Below, piece after piece: positions 35,627 through 46,251 of a DNA stretch of 64,000 nt. The notes under the pieces were generated by a model. The model did not search any database. It was not told the DNA's origin and saw only the letters and a list, made by a program, of their open reading frames with translations. Within the stretch, counting starts at the first letter, position 1. The number at the start of each line of letters is the position of its first letter. Both the position numbers and the translations under genes were made by a program. Origin of the DNA: Capra hircus (lineage: Eukaryota > Chordata > Mammalia > Artiodactyla > Bovidae); contig NC_030831.1 of NCBI RefSeq assembly GCF_001704415.2, positions 42,392,134 through 42,456,133 on the forward strand. The letters run 5' to 3'.

Positions 35627-36383
35627 AGACGTGACCCCTAGAGCTCTGAACCCAGTAAGCCTTGAATTTTTAATAAACACTGTGCACGTTTCTGAAGTAG
35701 TTTGTCGAGCTCCCAAATCTGACACGTAAGGAGCATCCTGAGGAAGCGAGAAAAGACATAGGAAACTGGTGTGCATTTCTCCTGTTGGCGAATCTGAAAA
35801 GGCAAGTGACTGTACCTCACTATGGATTTCAGTTCCTAAGGGTTTTCCTCTCCTGTCCATCTCTAACTAACGCATTGGCATTAAATTCATCAGTCTTTGT
35901 GTTTTAGCCCATATGTTTATCTTGGGCTTCATTCCAGAGAGAATTTCAAAGCCTCTCACAAACTACATCGTATATAAGCTGAAGTAAAATTGATAATAAA
36001 AGACTGGGGGAAATACAGACTAAAAGTCAACACTGCTCAGTTTGAAAAGAGAAGTGTTCATCATTAAGCAGAAATGTCTCAATCTAATTCTCATACTTCC
36101 TTCCCTCAAAAAAAACAGGATCCTATGAACCCTTTACAATCATTCATAGCATCATTAATGTGACTTCAATGTTCTAAAAACTTTAAAAATTCAGAAAAAC
36201 AAATTTTTTGATGGAAAACTAACACATTATCAGGAAAATGAAGATTAGTATAAATGATCGAAGACCATCAACTTTAATATTTAGGTGAGCTTCCTTCAGT
36301 ATGGAGATATATGTAAATATCCATGTAAGAAATTGGATGTATCATAACTGAGGTTATGCCCTTAAACTTTTTCAATTCTGCTT
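35627..36383. other. AT-rich unclassified stretch
   Basis: No recognised gene or repeat. Confidence 0.45.
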
Positions 36384-36648
36384 TATATGAAATGTTCAGA
36401 ATAGGCAAATTTATAGAGAAAGAAAGTAGATTAGCCATTGTCTACAATGGGGAGTTGGGAGGGGAAGTGAGGAGGGAAGACAGGTGACTGCTGATGAGTA
36501 AAAGTTTATTAGAATGAAAAAAAATGTTCTAAAATTATTGTGATGGTTGGGCCACCCTGTAAATCTATTGAAGATCATTGAATTGTGCACTTTAATTGGG
36601 TGAACTTTACAGTGTGTGAATTATATATCAGTAAAGCTGTTTAAAATG
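36384..36648 (+). mobile_element. L1 3' end (L1M-type)
   Basis: 'atgttcagaataggcaaatt', 'agaaagtagattagccattg', 'cattgaattgtgcactttaa' and 'tgaattatatatcagtaaag' are the 3' untranslated region of an older mammalian L1. It ends at 'ctgtttaaaatg'. Confidence 0.8.
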
Positions 36649-36869
36649 TTTCAGTTTCACAAAATAAATTCTATATTTTCTTTGCAATTTTCTTTCACCA
36701 CCTTATGTTGAAATGAATAACAGTATATGTTAGTTTGTTGCATAAATTGTGAGATTGTAAGGGTGATTACTTTGATATAGTTTGAAAACTTTACAAAATA
36801 TTTTAATAAAATGATATGTTCTTCCAGAAAAGAAAAGCCATTTCCTGAATGAACATATATAATAATAGA

Positions 36870-37328
36870 TACAGACACATCCATCCATACACCTATCCAT
36901 CCATCTATTCTCCCACCCACCCATCCATCTATCCTCCCATTCATGCATCCACCCATCCACCCTGCATCCATCCAGCTATCCATCCACTCATTTATCCATC
37001 CTCCCATCCACATATCCATCCATCCATCATTCCTTCCATCCTTCCATCCATCTATCCTTTCATCCATGCATCCACCCATCCACCCACATATCTATTTATC
37101 CATCTATCACTCCATCCATTCATCCATCCATCTACCTATACATCTAACCACCTATCCACCATCTATCCGTCGATCCATCCATCATCTATTCATTCACCCA
37201 CCTATTCATCTATCCAACCATCCGTTCATCCACCTATCCATCCATCCATCAATCACCCATCCACCTACCTATCCATCCATCCATCCCTCCATCCATTCAT
37301 CTATTCATCCATCCATCTATCCATTCAA
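36870..37328 (+). repeat. (ATCC)n tetranucleotide repeat, ~460 bp
   Basis: A long, imperfect array of ATCC units with ATCT, ACCC, ATTC and CTCC variants. All six frames across it give low-complexity peptides (Ile-His-Pro-Ser on plus, Trp-Met-Asp-Gly on minus), which explains the 152-160-codon open frames. Confidence 0.97.
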
Positions 37329-39908
37329 TAGTCATCCCCTGTCTAGCCACCCAGAACCCAGCAGTGAACACAAGGCATGTGGCCTTGCCTTCACCAGATG
37401 ACGTTCTCAGGGGCCACAGCAAGTGAAGCTGTGAACACCTGTCCCTCCAGTCATTCTTCTACCATTCACTAAACCAATTTGTTAATAAAACATGACAAGT
37501 ATCTTTGAAAGGAAATGCTTGAGGCAGGTATAGAGTCATAGAATTTCAAAAGGTCCATAGCAATTTCTGTAATTCTATCATTTTATGGACATGAGAATTG
37601 ACCCAGAGTTGTTCAATGATTTGATCGAGGGAGTAAGTATGAAGCCAAAATGGAAACTTCTAAATTGCACAAACTCGTGTACACGACCCAGTGAACAAGA
37701 GTCATTTTTCTCTCTGGAGGCATATTTATAAGGCAGATTTTCTGGGAGAGTCCCAAACTTAGGTACTTTTATTCTTTTCCAAAGGCCATTTAAAATGTAT
37801 AAGTATATAGATTTATTTCTTTCCTTTGTTAAGACTTATAAAAAATAAATTCCAAAGTCAAGAGTGGTGTTTTTCTACAGCATGGTTTTGATTCCTTCGT
37901 CAGGCCGTATTTTTGGTTTATAAAATACAGTCACTATAACCACATTCTTCTCAAAAAGAGTAGGTGGCTGAGGCTTTGGAGTGTCCTGCCAATGTCATTA
38001 ACTTGCTAAACCTGAACTTCTGCTTTCTCCAAATCTTTAATTACTCCCTGCCTCTCGCAACCCCGTCAATATTACAAGCAATTAAATTGCAGAGGTAACG
38101 TCATCTTGTTGACATCTGGAAGGCATTACCACTTGCTGTTTTCCTCCCAACCAGACCCCAGGCCGAGGCTGAGCAGGACCCCAACACCAGTGTCTGTGAG
38201 GGACGGACGTCCAGCCTTGGGTCTCTGGGTCACTCCAGGACTGAAGATGGTGGTGTCTGGGGAGGTTGTCAACACCGTGGGTCTCCAAGAAATAGCAGGG
38301 TGATTCATCAGTGATGGTGGCCAAGACTTCAGGCAGTAAGAAGTACCAGCAACTCACACGGAGCCTGGCCATTATGCTCTAACACAAGATCCAGGCACCA
38401 AGGAAGGATTTGTTCAATGAAAGCATGGATAAATAAATGATTCTTTAGTGGTAAACTTTCCAGCATTTTGTTGGGCTGGCCAGGAAGCCACCTAAGGGTA
38501 ACGTCTTGGATGACATTAATAGGGGCACATATGTAGCCTGAGGTTAGACACCCGCTGACGTGTGGGGGCCATGAGAGAAACAGGGGTCTTGTGACAGAGT
38601 CCCCGGAACTCTCCACTTTCCTCTGGCCTTTATTTGGTACGCTGGCAGCTAAGCCACGTTGCACATGTGTTTATCAGGTGCCCATAGATCCTGAGCTGAA
38701 AACCCGTCGTGAAGATGCTGGAGCCTCTAGCTTGCCCCCTGCTTCTGGGATTTCTCCTCTGATGCTCTTCCAATCCTGAGCCTGTCTTCTTCAATGGGAA
38801 TCACTGTCATTTAGAAGAACCACTTCTTGCTTAAAAAATAAAAAGGGTCAAACTGTCTTGTTCTCAATGCCAATTGTCTTAAACACGAGCCACAGCTGGG
38901 AAATAGAAGAGGAGCCCTGTCCAAACCTTTCTGGCATATTTTCCTTCGAGGACCCACACTTTTCATGGGTCCCATGTGAGACTACATGCACAGACAAGGA
39001 AACAGGCTGGCGGACAGCTCGGGGAAAAGCCCACTAAAAATAAACACAGCTCATCCTGCTCTGCATTTTTAAAGGCTCCTCCATGTAATTCAAGAGCCAT
39101 CATTTAGATGCAGCCCTGATGGAGGCCACAGAGCAGGAGCGCCCGGCCGCTCCTCCTCCTGGGTGAGTCAGCCCTAAGAGCAGGTTAGACTAAGGCTGGG
39201 TCAGGAGGTGCATTTCTCTCCAAAATCTGTTCTCTCTCGATAATAAGGGGGTGAAGAGTTTAAAGCCACCACTTATGATGTTCTGAAATGTTCTCTTAAA
39301 AGAGAAAAGCCCCTTGGAAAAAGTTCCCAGGGCTTCAGAGATGGCAGGGTAGGGCTGGGAGGGCTGGGCAAGAGCCTCCTCTGGGTAATGGGGTTGGGGA
39401 TCTTCTCCTCGACTTGGGAACCTAACCGAAGAGGAAAAGAAGCAAAGGAAATCTTTGCTTCAGCATTAGGCATGTGGTTGGCATTCGCCAAGTGTTTGTT
39501 AATAATAATGACTGCTTGATGCCAAACCCCCTTTAGAGCAAATTGTCCCAGATCCAAATTCCACAACTAGCCTGAGGATCCAAGGCCCTGGCAGGAAGCT
39601 CGGAGGGTTTGGAACGGTTCACACATCGCACAGCCGCCCGGCCGGCAGTGCGTCTCCTCCCAACTCCCAGCTCCACTTCCAGCACCTCCAGATCCAGTGG
39701 GGGTGCCAACTGGAAGCCGTCTCCCATCTCCTTAGATAATAAAGGGGTGTCACTTTTCACCCAACTGTACCAGGCTTTCTGCATCGCCTTCACAAGATAA
39801 ACCAGGTTCTACTAGTTTCCTCCTCTGGAGGGCATAAATCAAGACAGACTTCATGAAAGCAAAGGACCCCCGGTGAGTGGGAAAGGGTTGGGAGTCTGGG
39901 GTTAGCAG
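37329..39908. other. 2.6-kb stretch, weak ancient repeat at most
   Basis: Mostly unclassified. About 37530-37655 ('gagtcatagaatttcaaaag', 'ctatcattttatggacatga') resembles very old MIR or L3-type repeats, but the match is weak. No coding signal. Confidence 0.4.
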
Positions 39909-40112
39909 ATGCAAACTCTTACATATAGGATGAATAAACAACAAGGTCCTACTGTATAGTGCAGTGAACTATATTCAATATCCTATGATAAACCACAATG
40001 TAAAGAAATATGGAAAGAATATATATATGTAACTGAGTCACTTTGTTGTATGACAGAAATTAACTCCACACTGTAAATCAACTATATTTCAATAAAACTT
40101 CTTTAAAAAAGA
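39909..40112 (+). mobile_element. L1 3' end, short
   Basis: 'tgaataaacaacaaggtcct', 'gtgcagtgaactatattcaa' and 'tgtaaatcaactatatttca' match the L1 3' untranslated region found widely in cattle and relatives. It ends in 'ataaaacttctttaaaaaag'. Confidence 0.88.
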
Positions 40113-40993
40113 AAAGACAGTAAAGGAGTTGGCAGCTGCTCCAGTGACCAGGTGATGGGGTTAAGGCTGGTCACTTCTCCAAGTCCCTTCTCCTCTGCAG
40201 GGGGCAGAGGGCCCACCCTTCTCTACAACTAACAGGATACTCTCCTGCTTCCGGCCCTGGTCACCTCAGGAAGCGTCCAGCGCTTGGGATAATGTCATCA
40301 CCAAACACATTTCCCCCACATTTGCAGGGAGCAAAGAAGTCACACTTTCAAGTCTCTCAAAGACAAGGTCATGAGCCCCTGGCTTAATGAGGCCACATCA
40401 TGATCCTGATCACTCAGCCCGGGGAGCCTGCACCCCAGCTGCCCCCAAGCAGCCTCATCCAAGAGGAATGGAATCAGATTCTCATTGTTGCTCAGCTTGC
40501 CAGAGTCATGGGTTTTGCCAACTTTGGTGTCTTTTCTGCCAACACACACAGGTATTCACACCATCCCGACTGCCAGGGTGGGAGGGTCCAGGTGGCTCAG
40601 CTCACAGGTACAGTGCAGAGAAAGAGGCTGAGTTGTCCGTTATTTGAATTTACTCTCAATAACAGTAATTTTACTGAGCTCTGTTGTGTATTAACATACA
40701 TGGGAGAATGAGATTCGTAACAGCAAAGGGGAAAGGGATTTCATGTTTTACAGATGGGGCTCAATTTCTTTCCAATAAGAGCATAGCTCCACTTCCTCCA
40801 CGGCAGTCAGCAAATGTACTCAGCAAGCTAGGCCCCTCATGTGGGGTGGGAGCTCTGATGGGAACCTAGAAACTCAGAGGTGAGGCGCAAGACACAGTCC
40901 TTCCTCAGGGAGCTTCTGACAGCTTAGAACACAGAACCCCAAGCAAAATATGATGAAAATGAAATTTCAGCGTTGTTTCTTGATTTTGGTGTT
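40113..40993. other. Unclassified gene-free stretch
   Basis: No repeat recognised. Open frames of 61-103 codons overlap on the plus strand without a known domain. Confidence 0.45.
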
Positions 40994-40999
40994 GGCTGT

Positions 41000-42243
41000 A
41001 TCAATTCAGTTCAGTTCATTTCAGTCGCTCAGTCGTGTCTGACTCTTTGCGACCCCGTGAATCGCAGCACGCCAGGCCTCCCTGTCCATCACCATCTCCC
41101 AGAGTTCACTCAGACTCATGTCCATCGAGTCCGTGATGCCATCCAGCCATCTCATCCTGGGTCGTCCCCTTCTCCTCCTGCCCTCAATCTCTCCCAGCAT
41201 CAGAGTCTTTTCCAATGAGTCAAGTCTTCGCATGAGGTGACCAAAGTACTGGAGCTTCAGCTTTAGCATCATTCCTTCCAAAGAAATGGAAGGGTTGATC
41301 TCCTTCAGAATGGACTGGTTGGATCTCCTTGCAGTCCAAGGGACTCTCAAGAGTCTTCTCCAACACCACAGTTCAAAAGCATCAATTCTTCAGCACTCAG
41401 CCTTCTTCACAGTCCAACTCTCACATCCATACATGACCACAGGAAAAACCATAGCCTTGACTAGGCAGACCTTAGTCGGCAAAGTAGTGTCTCTGCTTTT
41501 GAATATACTGTCTAGGTTGGTCATAACTTTTCTTCCAAGGAGTAAGCATCTTTTAATTTCATGGCTGTAGTCACCATCTGCAGTGATTTTGGAGCCCCCA
41601 AAAATAAAGTCTGGCACTGTTTCTACTGTTTCCCCATCTATTTCCCATGAAGTGATGGGACCAGATGCCATCATCTTCGTTTTCTGAATGTTGATCTTTA
41701 AGCCAACTTTTTCGCTCTCCTCTTTCACTTTCATCAAGAGGCTTTTTAGCTCCTCTTCACTTTCTGCCATAAGGGTGGTGTCATCTGCATATCTGAGGTG
41801 ACTGATATTTCTCCCGGCAATCTTGATTCCAGCTTGTGTTTCTTCCAGTCCAGCGTTTCTCATGATGTACTCTGCATAGAAGTTAAATAAGCAGGGTGAC
41901 AATATACAGCCTTGATGTACTCCTTTTCCTATTTGGAACCAGTCTGTTGTTCCATGTCCAGTTCTAACTGTTGCTTCCTGACCTGCATACAGATTTCTCA
42001 AGAGGCAGTTTAGGTGGTCTGGTATTCCCATCTCTTTCAGAATTTTTCCACAGTTTATTGTGATCCACACAGTCAAAGGCTTTGGCATAGTCAATAAAGC
42101 AGAAATAGATGTTTTTCTGGAACTCTCTTGCTTTTTCCATGATCCAGCAGATGTTGGCAATTTGATCTCTGGTTCCTCTGCCTTTTCTAAAACCAGCTTG
42201 AACATCAGGGAGTTCACGGTTCACGTATTGCTGAAGGCTGTAT
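41000..42243 (-). mobile_element. BovB (RTE) LINE, 5'-truncated, well preserved
   Basis: About 1.24 kb of the 3' part of BovB on the minus strand, from the reverse transcriptase palm to the 3' terminus (the plus strand starts 'tcaattcagttcagttcatt'). The endonuclease half is absent. A matching octamer 'ggctgtat' lies at both ends (40994-41001 and 42236-42243) and could be a short target-site duplication, although 8 bp can match by chance. It is much less decayed than the copy at 8370-9465. The Bov-A part of Bov-tA shares its 3' sequence with this element, which fits the view that BovB machinery mobilises Bov-tA. Confidence 0.95.
41021..42224 (-). pseudogene. BovB reverse transcriptase ORF remnant
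   Basis: In the live element this ORF encodes the reverse transcriptase that copies the BovB RNA at a nicked target. Visible in order on the minus strand are motif A (FIDYAKAFDCVDH, near 42070-42110), motif B (GVHQGCILSP), motif C with an intact YADD (41780-41791), and the thumb and C-terminal part ending near KSQTRLSD. Two lesions break the frame. One extra base in an A run (T run 42043-42047 on the plus strand) shifts the frame just after motif A. A TGA at 41390-41392 stands where an Arg CGA codon is expected, consistent with CpG decay. Downstream of the TGA the same frame continues open to 41021. The N-terminal endonuclease is missing, so the copy cannot be autonomous. Confidence 0.9.
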
Positions 42244-42328
42244 AGGTGTGTTCCATTAGTGAAAATTCAATGAATTGTACACTCATCTCTGTGTGTATAC
42301 CTTGGAGTGTGTACACATATATGTATCA

Positions 42329-42528
42329 TCGGTCTCAGATGGTAAAGAATCCACCTGCAATGCAGGAGACTGGGGTTCAATCCCTGGGTTGGGAAGATCC
42401 CTTGGAAAAGGAAATGGCAACCCACTCTTGCCGTTCCTGCCTGGAGAATTTCATGGACGGAGGAGCCTGGAAGGCTACAGTCCAAAGGGTTGCAAAGAGT
42501 CAGACACAACTGAGCAACTAACACTTTA
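42329..42528 (+). mobile_element. Bov-tA SINE, near full length
   Basis: 'ctcagatggtaaagaatcca' and 'gggttcaatccctggg' form the head, the body holds 'ctggagaatttcatggacgg', and it ends 'ctgagcaactaacactttaa'. It lies 85 bp from the BovB end in the opposite orientation. Confidence 0.93.
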
Positions 42529-43439
42529 AACAAGCTAAAGACATGTTTGAAATGTAAAGACTGGTTCCAACATGTGATCGTGTGCAAGGGGAATAGACTT
42601 TTCCCCCAATTCCGAGGATCTTTCCCCTAAGACACCCTGTCTTTTGGGGAGGGGGTGTCTGAGCCTAGGCAGAGGTCTGCTCACCAAGGGTTGGGGCATC
42701 TCATCTGGTGAGAAGCTGCCCTGGGTAGATGCCCAGGTGAGTCCAAGTGCAGCCCCAGGAGTCCTGCCATGGCTCAGGGCTGGATCGGCCCCTAAGGGTT
42801 GGGGTGATGGCCAGACGGTGGTGAGATGTTCGCAGTGGGGCTGGTGGAGAGGACGCTGCCATGTCATCTACACTCCCCATGCCCGCAGCTCTCACATGGG
42901 TGGGGCATCTGCTCATGTCCCTTTGGTGGTCCTCACTGACTTCCATAAAGGGGGTGGTGAGGTGAGCCCGTGACCACCCCAGCTCACTGCCTGCTCAGGT
43001 TTCCAGCTGCAGCTCCAGGCAGGACCGCGGTGGAGGCCTGATGTCTCTGGAACAGAGCAGACAGAATGAGACAGGCTGGCTGGACTTGATGGAGCAGAAT
43101 CTTGGGGAGAAAAGAGCTGCATGGACAGAGACCAGCTCCCAGTGCAAGGTCAGCTGGTCAGCTGAGGCTCAGGGCCCTGGGGAATCTGAGAGATGTGGGG
43201 GCCTATCCCTCATTTTCCTGTTCAGAGGGGCAAGGAATCTGGAGTATTTACCACTACCACCCGCCTCACTCATCAGCAGGGGTGAAGGCTGTGTCGTAAA
43301 CATCAGCCCTACAGCATTTCTGACTTACTGTTTTCCCAGGGTAGAAAAAACCCTAGAGGGAGGGTCACAGCTGGGATGAGGGCAAAGCACTGACAATGCC
43401 ACATTGCTTTTCCATTTCTGCTTTGCACGGAGTTGTTTG
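42529..43439. other. Unclassified gene-free stretch
   Basis: GC-rich at 42.6-43.2 kb with overlapping frames of 65-112 codons on both strands. Nothing recognised. Confidence 0.45.
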
Positions 43440-43990
43440 TTTTCCCATGAATTGGTAATGAACTTTTGAAAATGTATTTTATACATCTACCTTACATGAT
43501 CCTGATTTTTTTCTCTTTTATTCTCCTGACATAGTGAATGACATTGATTCATTTTCAAGTGTGAAACCGACCTTGCTTCCCAGAACAAACCCAATTGTTT
43601 ATGATGGCTGGTCATTTTTATACACTGCTGATATTCATCTGTGTACCATAAGCATATATGATTTAAAGTAACCACTAGCACTTTATTTAAGACTTTTGGA
43701 TCTTTGCTTATGAAGATGACTGGCCTACAATTTTCTTTCTTTCTAGAGTCCTTGTCACTGGATTTTGTTATAAGTTCTTCTGGGTTCATAAAATGAGCAA
43801 GGAAGTAGGCTCTTTTTTATATTTTCTGGAAAAGTTTATGTAAGACTGATGAGAAGAATCTTCCAGTAATCCTCCTGGGTCTGGAGATTTTGGGGAATGT
43901 GTTTAATTACAAATTCAAGTTCTTTACTAAAAATAGTACTATTCTGGTTTTCTACTTCTTTTAGAATCTGGTTTTGGCAATTCATATTTT
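43440..43990 (-). mobile_element. L1 ORF2 fragment, antisense
   Basis: The plus strand reads as antisense ORF2: 'gtgaatgacattgattcatt', 'accttgcttcccagaacaaa', 'atgactggcctacaattttc', 'ataaaatgagcaaggaagta'. This is the reverse transcriptase part of an old L1 with no intact frame. Confidence 0.78.
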
Positions 43991-45399
43991 TCAAGTCATA
44001 TTATCTAAATTGAAAAATAAGTGCAAAGTGAAGGTTGGGAAGATATCAAAGATAATTGAATTTAATTATTACTATAAATGTCTGAGTGATCCATTGATAG
44101 GCTGGTGATGACTCATGTATTTAATAAGTCATTTATGTCATTTATTGTGTATTTATTTCCTGAAATTTATTTTCTTGCCTTCCTTCCTTCCAATGGAGTT
44201 ACTAGTTTTGTTTTCGTAATTGAAATTTTTATGTAATTTGTGTTCTGCTGTCATTAATGCTTAATGAAGCAGACTTTCTCGAGTCATTGCAGTTATTACA
44301 CTGACTTTAATTTCAATTTTGAGAAATTCTTCTGCCAAGAGAACAGCAACTGGAATGTCAACAAAATTGTTAAAGAAATTCTTAGATTCAGATGAACTGA
44401 AAATGTGACATCATAATATATACACAATGGGTTATTTGGGAAAAATTGTCTCTATCACAGAAAATTTTATGAAATATTTTAACTTTATTATATAAATTGT
44501 TATCATTTATACGATGACTTTTCACCACTGATAGCCACACAGTATCTTAGTTTTTCCTCTTCCAAATTTTAAAATTCTGGGTTACGATGAAGAAAGTTGA
44601 AAATAGCAGTTTTAATGCTCAAATTTTCAATTTCTTGAAATCTCTAATTAAGATTACACTGTAACTTGATCTTTAATGCCCAGAATATTGTCTCTATAGA
44701 AATTGGGTTTGGCATTCTTTGTATGTGAATCTTTTCAGTCATGTGAACATTTTCATTTTAAAAACTCTCCTATAGTTTATTGGAATGCCACTCATTGAAG
44801 ATTTCATATACCATTTCTCTTTTTCCCAACACTTTATCATGAATAACTTTAAACATAGCAAAGTCAAAAGAATTTTCAGTAGACACTTTGTGCCTACCAC
44901 CTGTTCTCTACCTTTGACATTGTTCTATCAATTTCTTCATTCCGTATCTACCCATCTCTTCATTTCTTATACGTATAAAAGTATACATTAATACCCTCAC
45001 AGCTGAGACCATATCTTCTTGATTCAGATTCATGCTGTACATCTTTACTGACACAAGAATCCTTTGGGATTTCTGGTCGGAATTCTGCTGACACCTCTTT
45101 CATTACCATCCTATGGTTATTCACCCTCACAGGCTCTCTGAGAAAGGCTTTTGAATCGCTGCTTAATGTTAAAAGTTACTTTTTCAGCTCCTAAGTCAAA
45201 CCTGTACTTCCTATAGCAGGTGTGAAAGCAGTGAGCTGCTCACAAATCTCAGCTTCCTTGTTTTCGTTCTGAAGGCAGATCAACAGTATAATAAATATTA
45301 GTTGCTCAATGTGCCTTTCTTATCAAGTATGACCTAGCTGAAGTAAGTAACACTCAATTTTGTCATTGTTATACATTTTTTTTCTTTCACTTTGTTATT
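43991..45399. other. AT-rich, probable old L1 residue
   Basis: AT-rich throughout. About 44820-45010 ('tgaataactttaaacatagc') resembles old L1-type 3' sequence but is too diverged to assign a strand. No gene. Confidence 0.4.
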
Positions 45400-45712
45400 G
45401 TTGTTATTTAGTCACTAAGTCGTGTCCAACTCTTTGCCACCCCATGGACAGCAGCACGCCAGTCCTCCCTGTCCCTCTCTATCTCCCAGAGTTTGCTCAA
45501 ACTCATGTCCATTGAGTCAGTGATGCTATCCAACCATCTCCTCTGTCACCCTTTTCTCCTTCTGCCTTCAATCTTTCCCAGCATCAGGGTCTTTTTCAGT
45601 GAGTCAGCTCTTCGCAATAAGTGGCCAAACTATTGGAGCTTCAGCTTCAGCATCAGTCCTTCCATTCAGGGTTGATCTCCTTTAGGATTCACTGGTTTGA
45701 TCTCCTTGATCT
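45400..45712 (-). mobile_element. BovB 3' end fragment, older
   Basis: About 310 bp of BovB 3' sequence: 'ttagtcactaagtcgtgtcc', 'caaactcatgtccattgagt', 'tcagctcttcgcaataagtg'. Similarity fades at 'ctccttgatctttttcac'. It differs from the other BovB copies by many substitutions and small deletions. Confidence 0.9.
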
Positions 45713-46042
45713 TTTTCACTTTATCATTCCTCAAACTATTAATCTTATTTTGAATTCTCCCTCCTACAGATCCATCATTTGTTTAATCGTTTTTATCTGT
45801 CTTTCATGTTTACCATTCTAGAATCAAATTCTGAACATGTTCCTAAAAATACCTTATTATGGTCTTTACATATTGTGCTGTGAATGCCTTAAAAAGCAAT
45901 TTAACACTCAGTTAAATACTGGGCATGTAACTTTCTCAGAATACCACACCAGTGTTCTCTGTTAGTGTTTTCTTGCCATTGTTGAATAGTGTTGTTTACT
46001 CCTTAATCAGCTTTATTAAAAATCATACTTATGGCATGTACA
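45713..46042. other. Unclassified AT-rich stretch
   Basis: No recognised feature. Confidence 0.45.
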
Positions 46043-46251
46043 GGCTTTCCTGGTAGCTCAGATGGTGAAGAATCTTCCTGCAATGTGGGAGACCCAAGTT
46101 TGATCCCTGGGTCAGGAAGATCCCCTAGAGAAGGAAATGGCAACTCACTCCAGTGTTCTTACCTGGAGAATCCCATGGACAGAGAAGCCTGGCGGGTTAC
46201 AGTCCATGGGGCTGAAAAAAGGCAGATAACGCCTGAAGCGACTGAGCACAC
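46043..46251 (+). mobile_element. Bov-tA SINE, full length
   Basis: Starts 'caggctttcctggtagctca', has the body 'ccatggacagagaagcctgg' and ends 'gaagcgactgagcacac'. An A run interrupts 'ggctgaaaaaaggcag' near the 3' end. Confidence 0.94.

Noticed and set aside
36870..37328. CRISPR-like spaced repeat
   Set aside because: The units are a 4-bp tandem repeat without spacers, in a mammalian genome.
36657..37401. Open frames of 140-160 codons with His-Pro-Ser-Ile or Trp-Met-Asp-Gly repeats
   Set aside because: They are translations of the ATCC-type repeat, not proteins.
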